A stretch of 64,000 bases of DNA from UKL13-2 sp043744255 (GTDB lineage Bacteria > Pseudomonadota > Gammaproteobacteria > Burkholderiales > Usitatibacteraceae), in NCBI GenBank assembly GCA_043744255.1, contig JAYTVA010000051.1, positions 1-64,000 of the forward strand. Direction: 5' to 3'. The notes below the pieces were generated by a model. It ran no database searches. It was not told the DNA's origin and was given only the letters and a program-made list of their open reading frames with translations. Shown in pieces: positions 7,821-16,663 of the stretch (position 1 is the first letter of the stretch; each line of letters opens with the position of its first letter). The translations under genes and the position numbers were made by a program.

Positions 7821-8825
7821 TTGTTTTCCCTCTTCGGCTCCAAACGTCCACCCGCTGAAAAAACTGCTACGCCCTCGGTTGCAGAAGAACCATCGACTGC
7901 AAAAACGGGTTGGTTCTTGCGCTTAAAAAGCGGCCTCGCGAAAACGCGCGCGGTACTCAACACCGACGTCACCGACCTGTTTTCGCGTCACGCCAAGGTT
8001 GATGAAGCGCTGTTCGAGGAATTGGAGACAGTGTTGCTATCCGCCGATGTGGGCATTCGTGCGACTACACAATTGATCGCGGATTTGCGTCGGGTCGCGA
8101 AAGAAAAGAAAATTACGGATGGCCCGGCGCTACAGGCCGAATTCAAAACCGCGCTGGTGAATTTGGTGGCACCACTGGAAAAGCCGCTCGATGCGTCAAC
8201 GCATAAACCATTTGTCATCATGATCGCTGGCGTAAATGGCGCGGGCAAAACCACCACCATCGGCAAGCTCGCGAAATATTTTCAGTCGCAGCATTTGAGT
8301 GTGATGCTGGCCGCCGGTGATACGTTTCGTGCCGCCGCGCGCGAACAGTTGGTGACGTGGGGCGAGCGCAATAACATCACCGTCGTCGCGCAAGAAGGTG
8401 GCGATTCGGCGGCGGTGATTTTTGATGCAATTGCCTCGGCGAAAGCGCGCGGCATCGATGTCGTCTTGGCTGACACCGCTGGCCGTTTGCCGACACAACT
8501 GCATCTGATGGAAGAGATCAAAAAAGTAAAGCGTGTGATCGCCAAGGCTGATGCAAGCGCACCGCACGAAACCTTGTTGGTGCTTGATGCAAACACCGGG
8601 CAGAACGCGCTGTCGCAGGTGAAATCGTTTGATGACGCGCTTGCACTCACGGGTCTGGTCGTCACCAAACTCGATGGCACTGCGAAAGGCGGCATGATCG
8701 CGGCGCTGGCGGCAGAGCGCGGCGCGCAGTCGATCCCGGTGCGCTTCATCGGCGTCGGTGAAGGGATTGACGACCTGCGACCATTCGCGGCGGCTGATTT
8801 TGTTGATGCACTGTTCAGTTCTTGA
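7821..8825 (+). CDS. ftsY: Signal recognition particle receptor FtsY
   Basis: A 334-residue SRP receptor GTPase that docks ribosome-SRP complexes at the membrane. The N region is acidic/Pro-rich and short. The NG domain follows with a four-helix N part and GVNGAGKTTTIGKLA as P-loop, then DTAGR (G3) and TKLDGTAKGG (G4), ending with IGVGEGIDDLRPF. I chose the TTG at 7821 because it yields the usual MFSLFGSK-type N terminus; an in-frame ATG at 7692 would add 43 atypical residues. The stop codon overlaps the TTG start of ftsE, as in many ftsYEX operons. Confidence 0.95.
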   Translation: MFSLFGSKRPPAEKTATPSVAEEPSTAKTGWFLRLKSGLAKTRAVLNTDVTDLFSRHAKVDEALFEELETVLLSADVGIRATTQLIADLRRVAKEKKITDGPALQAEFKTALVNLVAPLEKPLDASTHKPFVIMIAGVNGAGKTTTIGKLAKYFQSQHLSVMLAAGDTFRAAAREQLVTWGERNNITVVAQEGGDSAAVIFDAIASAKARGIDVVLADTAGRLPTQLHLMEEIKKVKRVIAKADASAPHETLLVLDANTGQNALSQVKSFDDALALTGLVVTKLDGTAKGGMIAALAAERGAQSIPVRFIGVGEGIDDLRPFAAADFVDALFSS

Positions 8826-9475
8826 TTACCTTCTCCAACACCGTCAAGCGTTACGCCAACGGCTTCGAAGCGTTGAAGGGTGTGTCGTTCACGATTGAAA
8901 AAGGCGAGATCGTCGCCATCACTGGGCACAGCGGCGCGGGCAAATCGACGCTGCTGAAACTCGCCGCCGGGATCGAATTAGCATCGCAAGGCAGCGTGTC
9001 GGTGAACAACCAAAATTTGAGTCAGGTAAAGGACGCGGGCCTCGGCGTGCTGCGGCGCAACCTCGGCTTGGTGTTTCAGGATCACAAATTATTGTTTGAT
9101 CGCAGCGTGGCGGAGAACGTCGCGCTGCCATTGGCGATTGCGGCATTCCCGCGCGCGGAAGCGGCCAAGCGGGTGCGTGCAGCGCTCGATAAAGTGGGCT
9201 TACTCAATCGCGAAAAATCAAACCCGATCACACTCTCGAGCGGCGAGCAGCAGCGGCTCTGCATCGCGCGCGCCATCGTCAATCGACCCGCGATTCTGAT
9301 TGCGGACGAGCCCACCGGTAACCTCGATGCGGACTACGCGGCCACCATCATGGATTTGTTCACGTCGTTCAACCAAATCGGCGTGACGGTGTTGCTCTCC
9401 ACCCACGACGAGACCGGCCTCGCGCGGCTGAAGTGCCGCCGCATCCAGCTCGAACACGGGATGCTCGCTCCATGA
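8822..9475 (+). CDS. ftsE: Cell division ABC transporter ATP-binding protein FtsE
   Basis: A 217-residue ABC ATPase that partners FtsX to regulate septal peptidoglycan hydrolysis and divisome assembly. It has Walker A (GHSGAGKST), the Q-loop near VFQDHKLL, the ABC signature LSSGEQQR (with a Ser variant instead of LSGGEQQ), Walker B (ILIADEPTGNLD) and the H-loop STHDE. Translation starts at TTG, overlapping the ftsY stop codon by 4 bases. The stop overlaps the ftsX ATG (ATGA). Confidence 0.96.
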   Translation: MITFSNTVKRYANGFEALKGVSFTIEKGEIVAITGHSGAGKSTLLKLAAGIELASQGSVSVNNQNLSQVKDAGLGVLRRNLGLVFQDHKLLFDRSVAENVALPLAIAAFPRAEAAKRVRAALDKVGLLNREKSNPITLSSGEQQRLCIARAIVNRPAILIADEPTGNLDADYAATIMDLFTSFNQIGVTVLLSTHDETGLARLKCRRIQLEHGMLAP

Positions 9476-10383
9476 TCGGCGCATGGATTCGTCTGCATAT
9501 CGAAGCCTGTCGGCGCGCGCTGGCCCGCCTGTTCGGCCAACCGGTTGCCTCCCTGATTTCGGTGCTCGTGATCGGCATCGCGATCACGCTGCCAGTGGCG
9601 CTGTACGCGCTATTCGCCAACTTCACCAGCGCAGCCAGCCGCTTGAACACTGAACCGAACGTGAACGTGTATTTACAGGTCGCGGCCAGCGACGCGGATG
9701 CGAAAGAAGTGGAGCGCAAACTGAAAACGCTCGCCAGCATCAGCGATGTGAAATTTATTTCGCGTGAAACCGCGCTCGCCGACATGAAACGCAACGGCAG
9801 CGTAGCGGATTTGATCGCGGGGCTGGAGACGAACCCGTTACCGCATGCGTTCACGTTGCGCCCGCGTGCGAGCGAGACGGCGGCACTTGACCAATTGCGC
9901 AAAGACCTCGCCGCATTGCCGAAAGTTGATGCGGTGGTGATGGATTTTGAGTGGGCGAAAAAAATGAAACGCTTCGCCACGTTCGCCGAGCGGCTGGTGA
10001 TGTTGCTAGGCGCGGTGTTGGCGCTCGCAGTTGTGTTCGTCACCGGCAACACCATCCGCCTGCAAATCCTCACGCAAAAAGACGAGATCGAAGTCAGCCG
10101 CTTGATCGGTGCCACCAAACGATTTATTCGTCGGCCGTTTTTGTACTTCGGCGCAATGCAAGGCGCGTTCGCGGGTGCGGCAGCGGTGGGCGCAATGGCG
10201 GCGCTGACGTGGTGGGCCGGGCGCGAAGTCGCCGCGCTAACGAGTTCCTACGGATCAGATTTTGTACTCGCGCAATTGGATGTGGTGCAAGCGCTGGGCA
10301 TTGTTGGCTGCGGCGCATTGCTAGGTTGGCTGGGCGCGTATTTGTCGGTGTCGGTTTATTTGCGTCGAGTCGCGGCGCGGTGA
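9472..10383 (+). CDS. ftsX: Cell division protein FtsX
   Basis: A 303-residue inner-membrane permease-like partner of FtsE. One transmembrane helix near residues 25-45 precedes a periplasmic domain, and three more helices follow in the C-terminal half (around 180-205, 225-250 and 275-295). The ATG at 9472 overlaps the ftsE stop by four bases, indicating translational coupling. The protein transmits ATP hydrolysis by FtsE to periplasmic amidase activators. Confidence 0.95.
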   Translation: MIGAWIRLHIEACRRALARLFGQPVASLISVLVIGIAITLPVALYALFANFTSAASRLNTEPNVNVYLQVAASDADAKEVERKLKTLASISDVKFISRETALADMKRNGSVADLIAGLETNPLPHAFTLRPRASETAALDQLRKDLAALPKVDAVVMDFEWAKKMKRFATFAERLVMLLGAVLALAVVFVTGNTIRLQILTQKDEIEVSRLIGATKRFIRRPFLYFGAMQGAFAGAAAVGAMAALTWWAGREVAALTSSYGSDFVLAQLDVVQALGIVGCGALLGWLGAYLSVSVYLRRVAAR

Positions 10384-10412
10384 TGCGCATTGCCACCGCA
10401 CTCCGCACCACT

Positions 10413-10460
10413 GTCACCCCGGCAAAGGCCGGGGCCTAATTTTCGCTGCGTGGGCACCGG
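10413..10460. repeat. CCCCGGC hairpin repeat, copy 1
   Basis: A perfect hairpin CCCCGGC-aaag-GCCGGGG at 10417-10434 is followed by CCTAATTTT and a GCTGCG-containing tail. Related copies are at 26021-26065 and 28221-28252. It follows ftsX and may act as a terminator. Confidence 0.6.
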
Positions 10461-10490
10461 GGTAACAGCGATTGATTCACGACTAGCGAA

Positions 10491-11375
10491 ATGACCCACC
10501 TCTCCAACGAAACACGCGGCATGCTCCTCGGCCTGATCGGCGTGATCGCATTCAGCCTCACCCTCCCCGCCACGCGCGCGGCAGTCGCCTCTCTCGACCC
10601 ATTGTTCGTCAGCGCAGGCCGCGCCACCGTCGCCGCCCTCCTCGCTGCAATCTATCTCTACACCGGCAACCATCGCCGCCCCACACGTAGCGAATTCACT
10701 GGCCTGCTCATCGTTGCCACTGGCGTCGCGTTCGGCTTCCCATTTTTCACCGCGTGGGCAATGAAGTACACCAGCGCATCACACGGCGGTGTGGTGCTCG
10801 GCGTGTTGCCATTGGCGACCGCGCTCGCGGGGACGTTTTTTTCCCACGAGCGACCCTCGCGCGGATTTTGGATCGCAGCGCTCATCGGTAGCGCCGTGGT
10901 GGTCGCGTTCTCACTCCTGCGCAGTCACGGCGCATTGCAACTCGCTGATCTAGCATTGTTGGCCGCTGTCGTGTTCTCAGCAGTCGGCTACGCGCAAGGC
11001 GCGCAACTCGCGAAGACCCTCGGCGGATTGCAAGTGATCTCATGGGCGCTGGTGATCGCGTTGCCGTTCAATATTTTTCCGACCATCTTGCTCGCGCCAC
11101 CTACGTTCAACCTGCCCGCGTCGGTGTGGATCGGGTTTGTGTATGTCAGCGTGATTAGCCAATATTTGGGCTTCTTGCCTTGGTACAAAGGGCTCGCGCT
11201 GGGCGGCACCGCGCGCGTGGGTCAGACGCAGTTGCTGCAACCGTTTTTCACGCTGTTTGCGGCCGCGCTGTTACTCGGCGAAGCCATCGACGCGATGACG
11301 ATTGCATTTGCGGTGTTGGTGCTGGTGATCGTCGCCATTGGTAAAAACGTTGGCGTCAAAAAGACCAATCAGTGA
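10491..11375 (+). CDS. EamA/DMT-family transporter
   Basis: A 294-residue inner-membrane protein with about ten hydrophobic segments arranged as two EamA repeats. This is the architecture of drug/metabolite transporters such as RhaT/YdcZ relatives. Family-like features include a PATRAAVASLDPLFVSAGRA start to the first repeat and YLGFLPWYKGLALGGTARVGQ in the second. These carriers usually export amino acids, metabolites or toxic compounds; the substrate cannot be deduced. It appears monocistronic, following a hairpin repeat after ftsX. Confidence 0.85.
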   Translation: MTHLSNETRGMLLGLIGVIAFSLTLPATRAAVASLDPLFVSAGRATVAALLAAIYLYTGNHRRPTRSEFTGLLIVATGVAFGFPFFTAWAMKYTSASHGGVVLGVLPLATALAGTFFSHERPSRGFWIAALIGSAVVVAFSLLRSHGALQLADLALLAAVVFSAVGYAQGAQLAKTLGGLQVISWALVIALPFNIFPTILLAPPTFNLPASVWIGFVYVSVISQYLGFLPWYKGLALGGTARVGQTQLLQPFFTLFAAALLLGEAIDAMTIAFAVLVLVIVAIGKNVGVKKTNQ

Positions 11376-11427
11376 AACGGCAATATTGGCGCGGTGTTTG
11401 CGGCATTTTGCTGCGCGCACCGAATAT

Positions 11428-11892
11428 TTACGGATGCGGATGAATGTTATCCACCCAATGCACCGCCTCCGGATTTTCGACGACCGGAATATCGAGATTC
11501 ACCACCACCGGGTCTTGGCCGCTGCGCAGTAACACGCACTCCAGCGCCTCGTTTTCGTTGGCATTAATTTCCTGATGTGGCACGTACGGCGGCACGTAAA
11601 TAAAATCTCCCGGCCCCGCCTCGGCAACAAATTCGAGGCGCTCGCCCCAGCGCATGCGCGCGCGACCCTTCACCACATAAATCACGCTCTCCACGGGCCC
11701 ATGATGATGCGCGCCGGTCTTCGCGTTCGGGTGAATCGTCACCGTGCCCGCCCAGATTTTCTCGGCACCGACACGTGCGAAATTGACGGCGGCAGCGCGT
11801 GACATGCCGGGGGTTTGCGCGGTGTTGCCGTCGAGTGAATCAGCGGGGATGACGCGGACGCCGTGTTGACGCCATTGGGTGGGGGTGGTCAT
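11428..11892 (-). CDS. Cupin-domain protein
   Basis: A 154-residue single-domain cupin. The metal-binding first motif is visible as HHHGPVESVIYVVKGRARMRW, and the second as GDFIYVPPYVPHQEINANE, with His ligands in both. Such small cupins include isomerases, dioxygenases and sensors; the reaction here is unknown. It converges on the EamA transporter gene and is divergent from the DNA polymerase gene. Confidence 0.85.
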   Translation of the reverse strand: MTTPTQWRQHGVRVIPADSLDGNTAQTPGMSRAAAVNFARVGAEKIWAGTVTIHPNAKTGAHHHGPVESVIYVVKGRARMRWGERLEFVAEAGPGDFIYVPPYVPHQEINANENEALECVLLRSGQDPVVVNLDIPVVENPEAVHWVDNIHPHP

Positions 11893-12087
11893 GATCTTGG
11901 CTCCTGAACAGGGAGTTGCCTGTGTGGTGCCAGTTTATCCGCAACCTGATCGCCAGGTACCGCCGATGGATTCCTACACGCGCCACAAACGCAAAGTTAC
12001 TTGAAAACCCCCGCCAATCCTAGCGTTCAAGCATATCCGCCCCACGCGCCGGTTTACAGCCCCACCCACAAAGCGTAGCATTTCCCC

Positions 12088-13308
12088 ATGTCCCTCACCG
12101 CCCTCCTCGTCGATTTCAATTCGTATTTCGCGTCTTGCGAACAGCAGGATCGTCCCGAGTTGCGCGGCAAACCGGTGGGCGTGGTGCCGATGTTGGCGGA
12201 TACGACTTGTTTGATTGCGGCGAGTTATGAGGCGAAGGCGTTTGGCGTGAAGACGCTGACGAATGTGGGTGAGGCGAAACAAAAAATTCCGCATATCGAA
12301 CTGGTGGTGGCGCGGCATGAGTTGTATATCGACTTTCATCATAAGGCGGTGAAGGCGGTGGATGAAATTGCGCCGGTGCGTAAGGTGTTGTCGATTGACG
12401 AGATGGTGTGTGATTTACCGGCGGGGTACAAGACGGTGGAGCGCGCGCGTGAATTGGCGAATGACATCAAGCGCAATATTGCCGACAAAGTGGGCGAATA
12501 TTTGAAGGTGTCGATTGGCTTGGCACCGAATACGTTTCTCGCCAAGCTCGCGTCGGACATGCAAAAACCGGATGGCTTGGTGGTGTTGGAGGAGCACGAT
12601 GTTCCGGCGAAGATTTTGCATTTGCCGCTGCGCGCGCTTAATGGCATTGGCAAAAATATGGAGGCGCGCTTAAACGGGCATCGCATCATGACGATGGCGG
12701 ATTTGTATGCGCAGACGTCGGATCAATTGCGCACGGTGTGGGGTGGGGTTGGTGGCGAGCGGTTTTACGCGAAGCTGCGCGGTGCCGAGGTGGAAGAAAT
12801 CGTCAACACGATGGGCAGCATCGGCCACTCGCATGTGCTGGCGCCGGCGTTGCGCAATACGGCTGACGCGCTCGCGGTGCTGCATCGTTTGACGCAAAAG
12901 GCGGCGATGCGGTTGCGCAAAGCGCAGCACTACACTGGGCGTATGCAGATCAAGGTGAAGTATCTGAATGCGCCGTCGTGGGAACGCGAGACGCGCTTGC
13001 AAGCGACACAGGACACGTTGGATTTGTTACATGCATTGGAGACGATGTGGGCAAATTATCCGAACAAGAAACGTGCGACGCCGCTGCAAGTGGGTTTGAC
13101 GCTGCTGGAATTGACGCATGAAGATCAGCAATCGCAGCGGCTGTTTGCCGAGGATGGCGAACGCAAAAAACTCAACGCGACACTGGATACGCTGAACCAA
13201 AAATACGGCAAGTACGCGGCGTATTTTGGCGGCGCACATCGCGCACTCGATCACGGCAAGATCGCGATTGCGTTTAATCACATCCCGGATGTGGAGACGG
13301 AGAAGTAA
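12088..13308 (+). CDS. Y-family (translesion) DNA polymerase
   Basis: A 406-residue UmuC/DinB-type polymerase able to copy past damaged bases. The catalytic carboxylates are visible in LLVDFNSYFASCEQQ (Asp9) and LSIDE (Asp104-Glu105), followed by thumb/helix-hairpin segments (LNGIGKNMEARL) and a little-finger domain. It differs from canonical DinB: the substrate-loop reads VVPMLADTTCLIAASYEAK, and the SIDE motif continues as MVCDL. It is therefore better called a Y-family polymerase variant than dinB. The stop codon shares one base with the start of the DUF3052 gene, so the two are co-translated. Confidence 0.88.
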   Translation: MSLTALLVDFNSYFASCEQQDRPELRGKPVGVVPMLADTTCLIAASYEAKAFGVKTLTNVGEAKQKIPHIELVVARHELYIDFHHKAVKAVDEIAPVRKVLSIDEMVCDLPAGYKTVERARELANDIKRNIADKVGEYLKVSIGLAPNTFLAKLASDMQKPDGLVVLEEHDVPAKILHLPLRALNGIGKNMEARLNGHRIMTMADLYAQTSDQLRTVWGGVGGERFYAKLRGAEVEEIVNTMGSIGHSHVLAPALRNTADALAVLHRLTQKAAMRLRKAQHYTGRMQIKVKYLNAPSWERETRLQATQDTLDLLHALETMWANYPNKKRATPLQVGLTLLELTHEDQQSQRLFAEDGERKKLNATLDTLNQKYGKYAAYFGGAHRALDHGKIAIAFNHIPDVETEK

Positions 13309-13736
13309 TGGCGACGGGGTATTCGGCCACGCCACTGGGGAAAAAACTGGGGCTAGCTGAGGGTGGCACGTTGGTGACCGTGCATGCGCCCGCCGCGTTT
13401 GCAGACGTATTGGCACCGATCCCGGCAGGTGCGCGCGTCTCCGCACGGCTTGCTGCACACACGATGTTGATGGTGCTGTTTTGTGCAGACACGGCGGCGT
13501 TGCAAATATCTTTGCCGCCCGCGATGAAAAATCTCGATGCCGATGGCGCGCTGTGGATCGCGTGGCCGAAGAAAACGTCATCGCAATTTGTCGATCTGAC
13601 TGAGGACGGTATTCGCAGCATCGTGCTGCCAACCGGCTTGGTGGATGTGAAGGTGTGCGCGATTGACGCGGATTGGTCGGGGCTTAAACTGATGGTACGT
13701 AAGCCGCTGCGCGCGTCGTGGAATGTGCATATCTGA
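13308..13736 (+). CDS. DUF3052 family protein
   Basis: A 142-residue protein recognised as DUF3052 by its GYSATPLGKKLGL start, the ALWIAWPKKTSSQ motif and the GLVDVKVCAIDADWSGLKLM motif near the C terminus. Its biochemical role is not known. The ATG uses the last base of the preceding polymerase stop codon (TAATG), so expression is probably coupled to translesion synthesis. A 12-bp inverted repeat follows and may act as a terminator. Confidence 0.85.
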   Translation: MATGYSATPLGKKLGLAEGGTLVTVHAPAAFADVLAPIPAGARVSARLAAHTMLMVLFCADTAALQISLPPAMKNLDADGALWIAWPKKTSSQFVDLTEDGIRSIVLPTGLVDVKVCAIDADWSGLKLMVRKPLRASWNVHI

Positions 13737-13740
13737 CCAG

Positions 13741-13776
13741 CGCGCAACGGTTGTAGGGTGCACAAACCGTTGCGCG
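13741..13776. terminator. 12-bp perfect hairpin after DUF3052 gene
   Basis: CGCGCAACGGTT at 13741-13752 pairs perfectly with AACCGTTGCGCG at 13765-13776 across a 12-base loop. It starts 5 bases after the DUF3052 stop codon. No T-run follows, so it may be a REP-like element rather than a true intrinsic terminator. The loop begins a diverged TAGGGTG-type repeat. Confidence 0.5.
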
Positions 13777-13880
13777 TGTCGTGGAATACCGAATCGTGAT
13801 CGGCTTTGCCACCACATGACGTGGGCACCGCGTTTGCCAACCCCAGTTTTGCCCACCCCACCGACCGTGAATACTGACCC

Positions 13881-14684
13881 ATGAAAAATAACGTCATCAT
13901 CATCACCGGCGCATCCACTGGTATCGGTGAAGAACTGGCCTACCAACTCGCCGACCTCGGCGCGCAATTGGTGTTGACCTCGCGGCGCATCAGCGAATTG
14001 GAACGCGTGGCAGTTGGTGTGCGCCAACGCGGCGCAAAGGTGGTCGTGGTCAGCGCTGATGTCGCCATTGCCGACGATTGCAAAAAAATAATTGACGCCG
14101 CGATTGCCGAATTCGGTCGCATCGACACGCTCATCAACAACGCCGGTATGACGATGTGGGCGAAGTTTGCAGACATCAAAGACGTGGCGATGTTGGAACG
14201 CATCATGCAGGTGAACTACATGGGTGCGGTGTATTGCACGCACTTCGCGTTGCCGCATTTACAAGCGAGCAAAGGCCGCATCGTCGGTATCGCCAGCCTG
14301 ACTGGACTCGTGGGTGTGCCGACCCGCACCGGCTATGCGGCGAGCAAGCACGCGATGCGTGGTTTTTTTGATTCGTTGCGGATTGAGCTTGAGGAGTCTG
14401 GCGTGACGGTGACGATGGTCTACCCCGGATTTGTCGCGACCGGCATTCGTGAAAATGCGACTGGGGCCGATGGCAAGCCTGCGCTGGTTGACCCAATTAA
14501 ACAGGCAAACGTGATGCGCGCGGACGAGTGTGCGCGACAAATTGTGCGTGCCGTTGACGCGCGGCAACGTGAACTGGTGATGACGTGGAGAGCTAGGCTT
14601 GGCCTATGGATAAAATTATTTGCGCCAACGTTGGTTGATCGCCTCAGTAAACGCGCGGTGGCGAGCAACGCGGTTGATCGCTGA
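13881..14684 (+). CDS. SDR-family oxidoreductase
   Basis: A 267-residue short-chain dehydrogenase/reductase. Cofactor binding is by TGASTGIG near the N terminus and NNAG further on. The catalytic residues are Ser in IASLTGLVG and Tyr/Lys in YAASK. An Arg-Arg pair at the end of the second strand (SRRISELE) favours NADP(H). The C terminus (LWIKLFAPTLVDRLSKRAV) is amphipathic, as in membrane-associated SDRs acting on lipids or retinol-like compounds. The substrate is unknown. Confidence 0.9.
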   Translation: MKNNVIIITGASTGIGEELAYQLADLGAQLVLTSRRISELERVAVGVRQRGAKVVVVSADVAIADDCKKIIDAAIAEFGRIDTLINNAGMTMWAKFADIKDVAMLERIMQVNYMGAVYCTHFALPHLQASKGRIVGIASLTGLVGVPTRTGYAASKHAMRGFFDSLRIELEESGVTVTMVYPGFVATGIRENATGADGKPALVDPIKQANVMRADECARQIVRAVDARQRELVMTWRARLGLWIKLFAPTLVDRLSKRAVASNAVDR

Positions 14685-14707
14685 TCGCAGTAAGGTAAGC
14701 GCGCGGC

Positions 14708-15184
14708 TCACTGCCCGCGCGTGCCACCCAGCGCTGGGAATGCGTCCACGCCCGCTTCCGCGCCGCCTGCACGCAAGGTTGCGAGTCGTCTAATCATGCT
14801 CTCGATTTCGATGGTCTGACCGGCGATGATTTCCTCGGCCAATTGTCGCGTCGCCGGGTCGTGGCCGTGCTGCAACACCAGCCGCGCCATGTCCACCGCG
14901 CCAGCATGGTGCGGAATCATCATCGCCATAAAATCAACGTCGACATTGCCGGTGTATCCAGGCGAATGCATGTCCTCCATCATGCGCGCCATGCCGAGAC
15001 TCATTTCGCGCTGGAAGCCAGCATTGCGATTCTGCGCATCGCTACAGAGCATGGCGGCAAAGTCCTGATGGTGCGAGGTGCTCGGGCCGGCGCGACAAGC
15101 GAGCGCGACGAACACGCCGCCCGCGACCACCAGCCCTGCCGCAAAAGCTGCCAACGCGATGCCGATTTGGCGTGCTGACTTCAC
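14708..15184 (-). CDS. DUF305 copper-island protein
   Basis: A 158-residue membrane-anchored protein with an N-terminal hydrophobic helix (GIALAAFAAGLVVAGGVFVA) and a periplasmic DUF305 domain. The DUF305 hallmark is visible: DVDFMAMMIPHHAGAVDMA, then EIIAGQTIEIESM, and a preceding MARMMEDM. The His/Met-rich four-helix bundle suggests metal binding, and such genes commonly sit in copper/silver loci. Its start overlaps the stop of the beta-propeller gene by 4 bases, making it the last gene of the leftward sigma-factor operon. Confidence 0.88.
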   Translation of the reverse strand: MKSARQIGIALAAFAAGLVVAGGVFVALACRAGPSTSHHQDFAAMLCSDAQNRNAGFQREMSLGMARMMEDMHSPGYTGNVDVDFMAMMIPHHAGAVDMARLVLQHGHDPATRQLAEEIIAGQTIEIESMIRRLATLRAGGAEAGVDAFPALGGTRGQ

Positions 15185-16637
15185 GCCGTTTGGCCTTTCT
15201 CGCCGACGCGCACATACACGAGATTGATACTCTTTTTGTTGCGCAGCGCGCCCGATGGCAGCGTGAGATGGCCGAGCGGAATCTGCGCGATGAAGACGGG
15301 CTTGAACGGGTCAGTCACATCAAATGCGCTACACACGGTCTGACCGGCGTTGGCGGCACCGGGCAATTCATCCTGCTCGTGTGCCACATACAACAGCGTG
15401 TTTTCGGGGTTGGTCCAGAGCCCGTGTGATTCACGACCATGCGAAAAAAAGCTGCCCACCATTTTACGTTCACCCGCTTTTGCACTGCGGTCGATGATCG
15501 CGATCTGGCTCGATGCTGCGCCGCCGGTGTTGTCATCGACGCGCGCCAGACTGGCGTAGACCACGCTGCCTTTGGCATTCGCGACAAACTCGACATGGTT
15601 CGGCCGCCCCAGAGTGCCCAATGAGACGGTATCGAGTAGCGCAAAACCGTCGCGCGTGCTGCGGCACGAAACCGCGTCGGCCAACTTGTGTGAGAACCAA
15701 ACTTCCGCACCGTCGGCGGTGGTTTTCATGAACGGGGTGAAACCGGGCTTGTCCTGCACGCTGATGTCGAGCGTGGTCAAGCGCTGGGGCTGCGAGTAGC
15801 CGTCGCTGCCGGGGTTGACCCGGAAAATATCCACCTTCGCGACCTTCTGACTCGCGACGAACGCGAGCGTGCCGTCGCGGTTAAACCAGACTTGGGCCGG
15901 GCCGTTGATCGTCGGCAAGAACTGGCGCACGGAAGATGTTTCAGTGCCCTTGAGCTGACGCACCGCACGCTCCACATTAACAATCGCGATTCGGTCTTCG
16001 CCGCGCAACGTGACCCACAGCTCGCGCCCATTGCGCGTGAATGTTGGCTCGTGCGGCTCCCGTCCCAACAGGATCCCGCTGGATAGTCGTTCCGCATTGG
16101 TGGTCGGTCCAGCAACAGGATTCGGGGTGTTGCCGATGACGCGACGTTCAACAGCATCAATCAAGTAGATGTTGCTGGAGCCTCGGCCGCTGGTGGCCAA
16201 CAGCCGACCATCCGGTGACGGCACCGCACCATGTGCGTCGATGCAGCCGTGATACAGCGGTTTATGAATCATCGCGGCGTGCGTGGGCGCGATGCCCGCG
16301 GTGATGTAGCGGAACGGCGGGCGCGGGTCTTCATCGAAACTGGTCAGGTTGATGGTGCTCTCGACCAAGTTTGTGCGCGGGTCGATGACGACCAGCGTGT
16401 TTGAATCTTCGTTGGTGATAAACACGCGGTCACGCGGATCAATCCCGCTACGGTTAATCGTGCTCGTGCCTTGCGCAGACGCACCCGATGTTGCAGCTGG
16501 CTGTGCAGCAGGCTGTGCAGTTGGCGGTACCCCAGGCAGTGCAGCCGGGGCAGTGCAGCCAACACCGCACCGGGCAGTGCAGCGGTCGATGCGGCCGCGA
16601 TGGTGTACTGTAAAAGCTGACGTCGGTCGGTATTCAT
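15181..16637 (-). pseudogene. YVTN-type beta-propeller lipoprotein, frameshifted near the N terminus
   Basis: The body (15181-16425, 414 residues in frame) is a secreted beta-propeller-like protein with YVTN/NHL-like blades (SNTLVVIDPRTNLV, AHGAVPSPDGRLLATSGRG). It has no good start codon of its own. A proper start (ATG at 16635-16637) with a Tat-like signal (MNTDRRQLLQ) lies in a different frame. Joining the frames near 16555 gives AVLA followed by GCTAPAALPG, an intact lipobox and an Ala/Pro linker. The intervening DNA is rich in near-repeats of CTGCA, a plausible slippage site. Either a recent frameshift or a sequence error is present; a GTG start at 16425 would yield a leaderless protein. 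It follows the anti-sigma gene. Confidence 0.75.
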
Positions 16638-16663
16638 AATATTCCTTGGTTTGGTAGTGGTGA

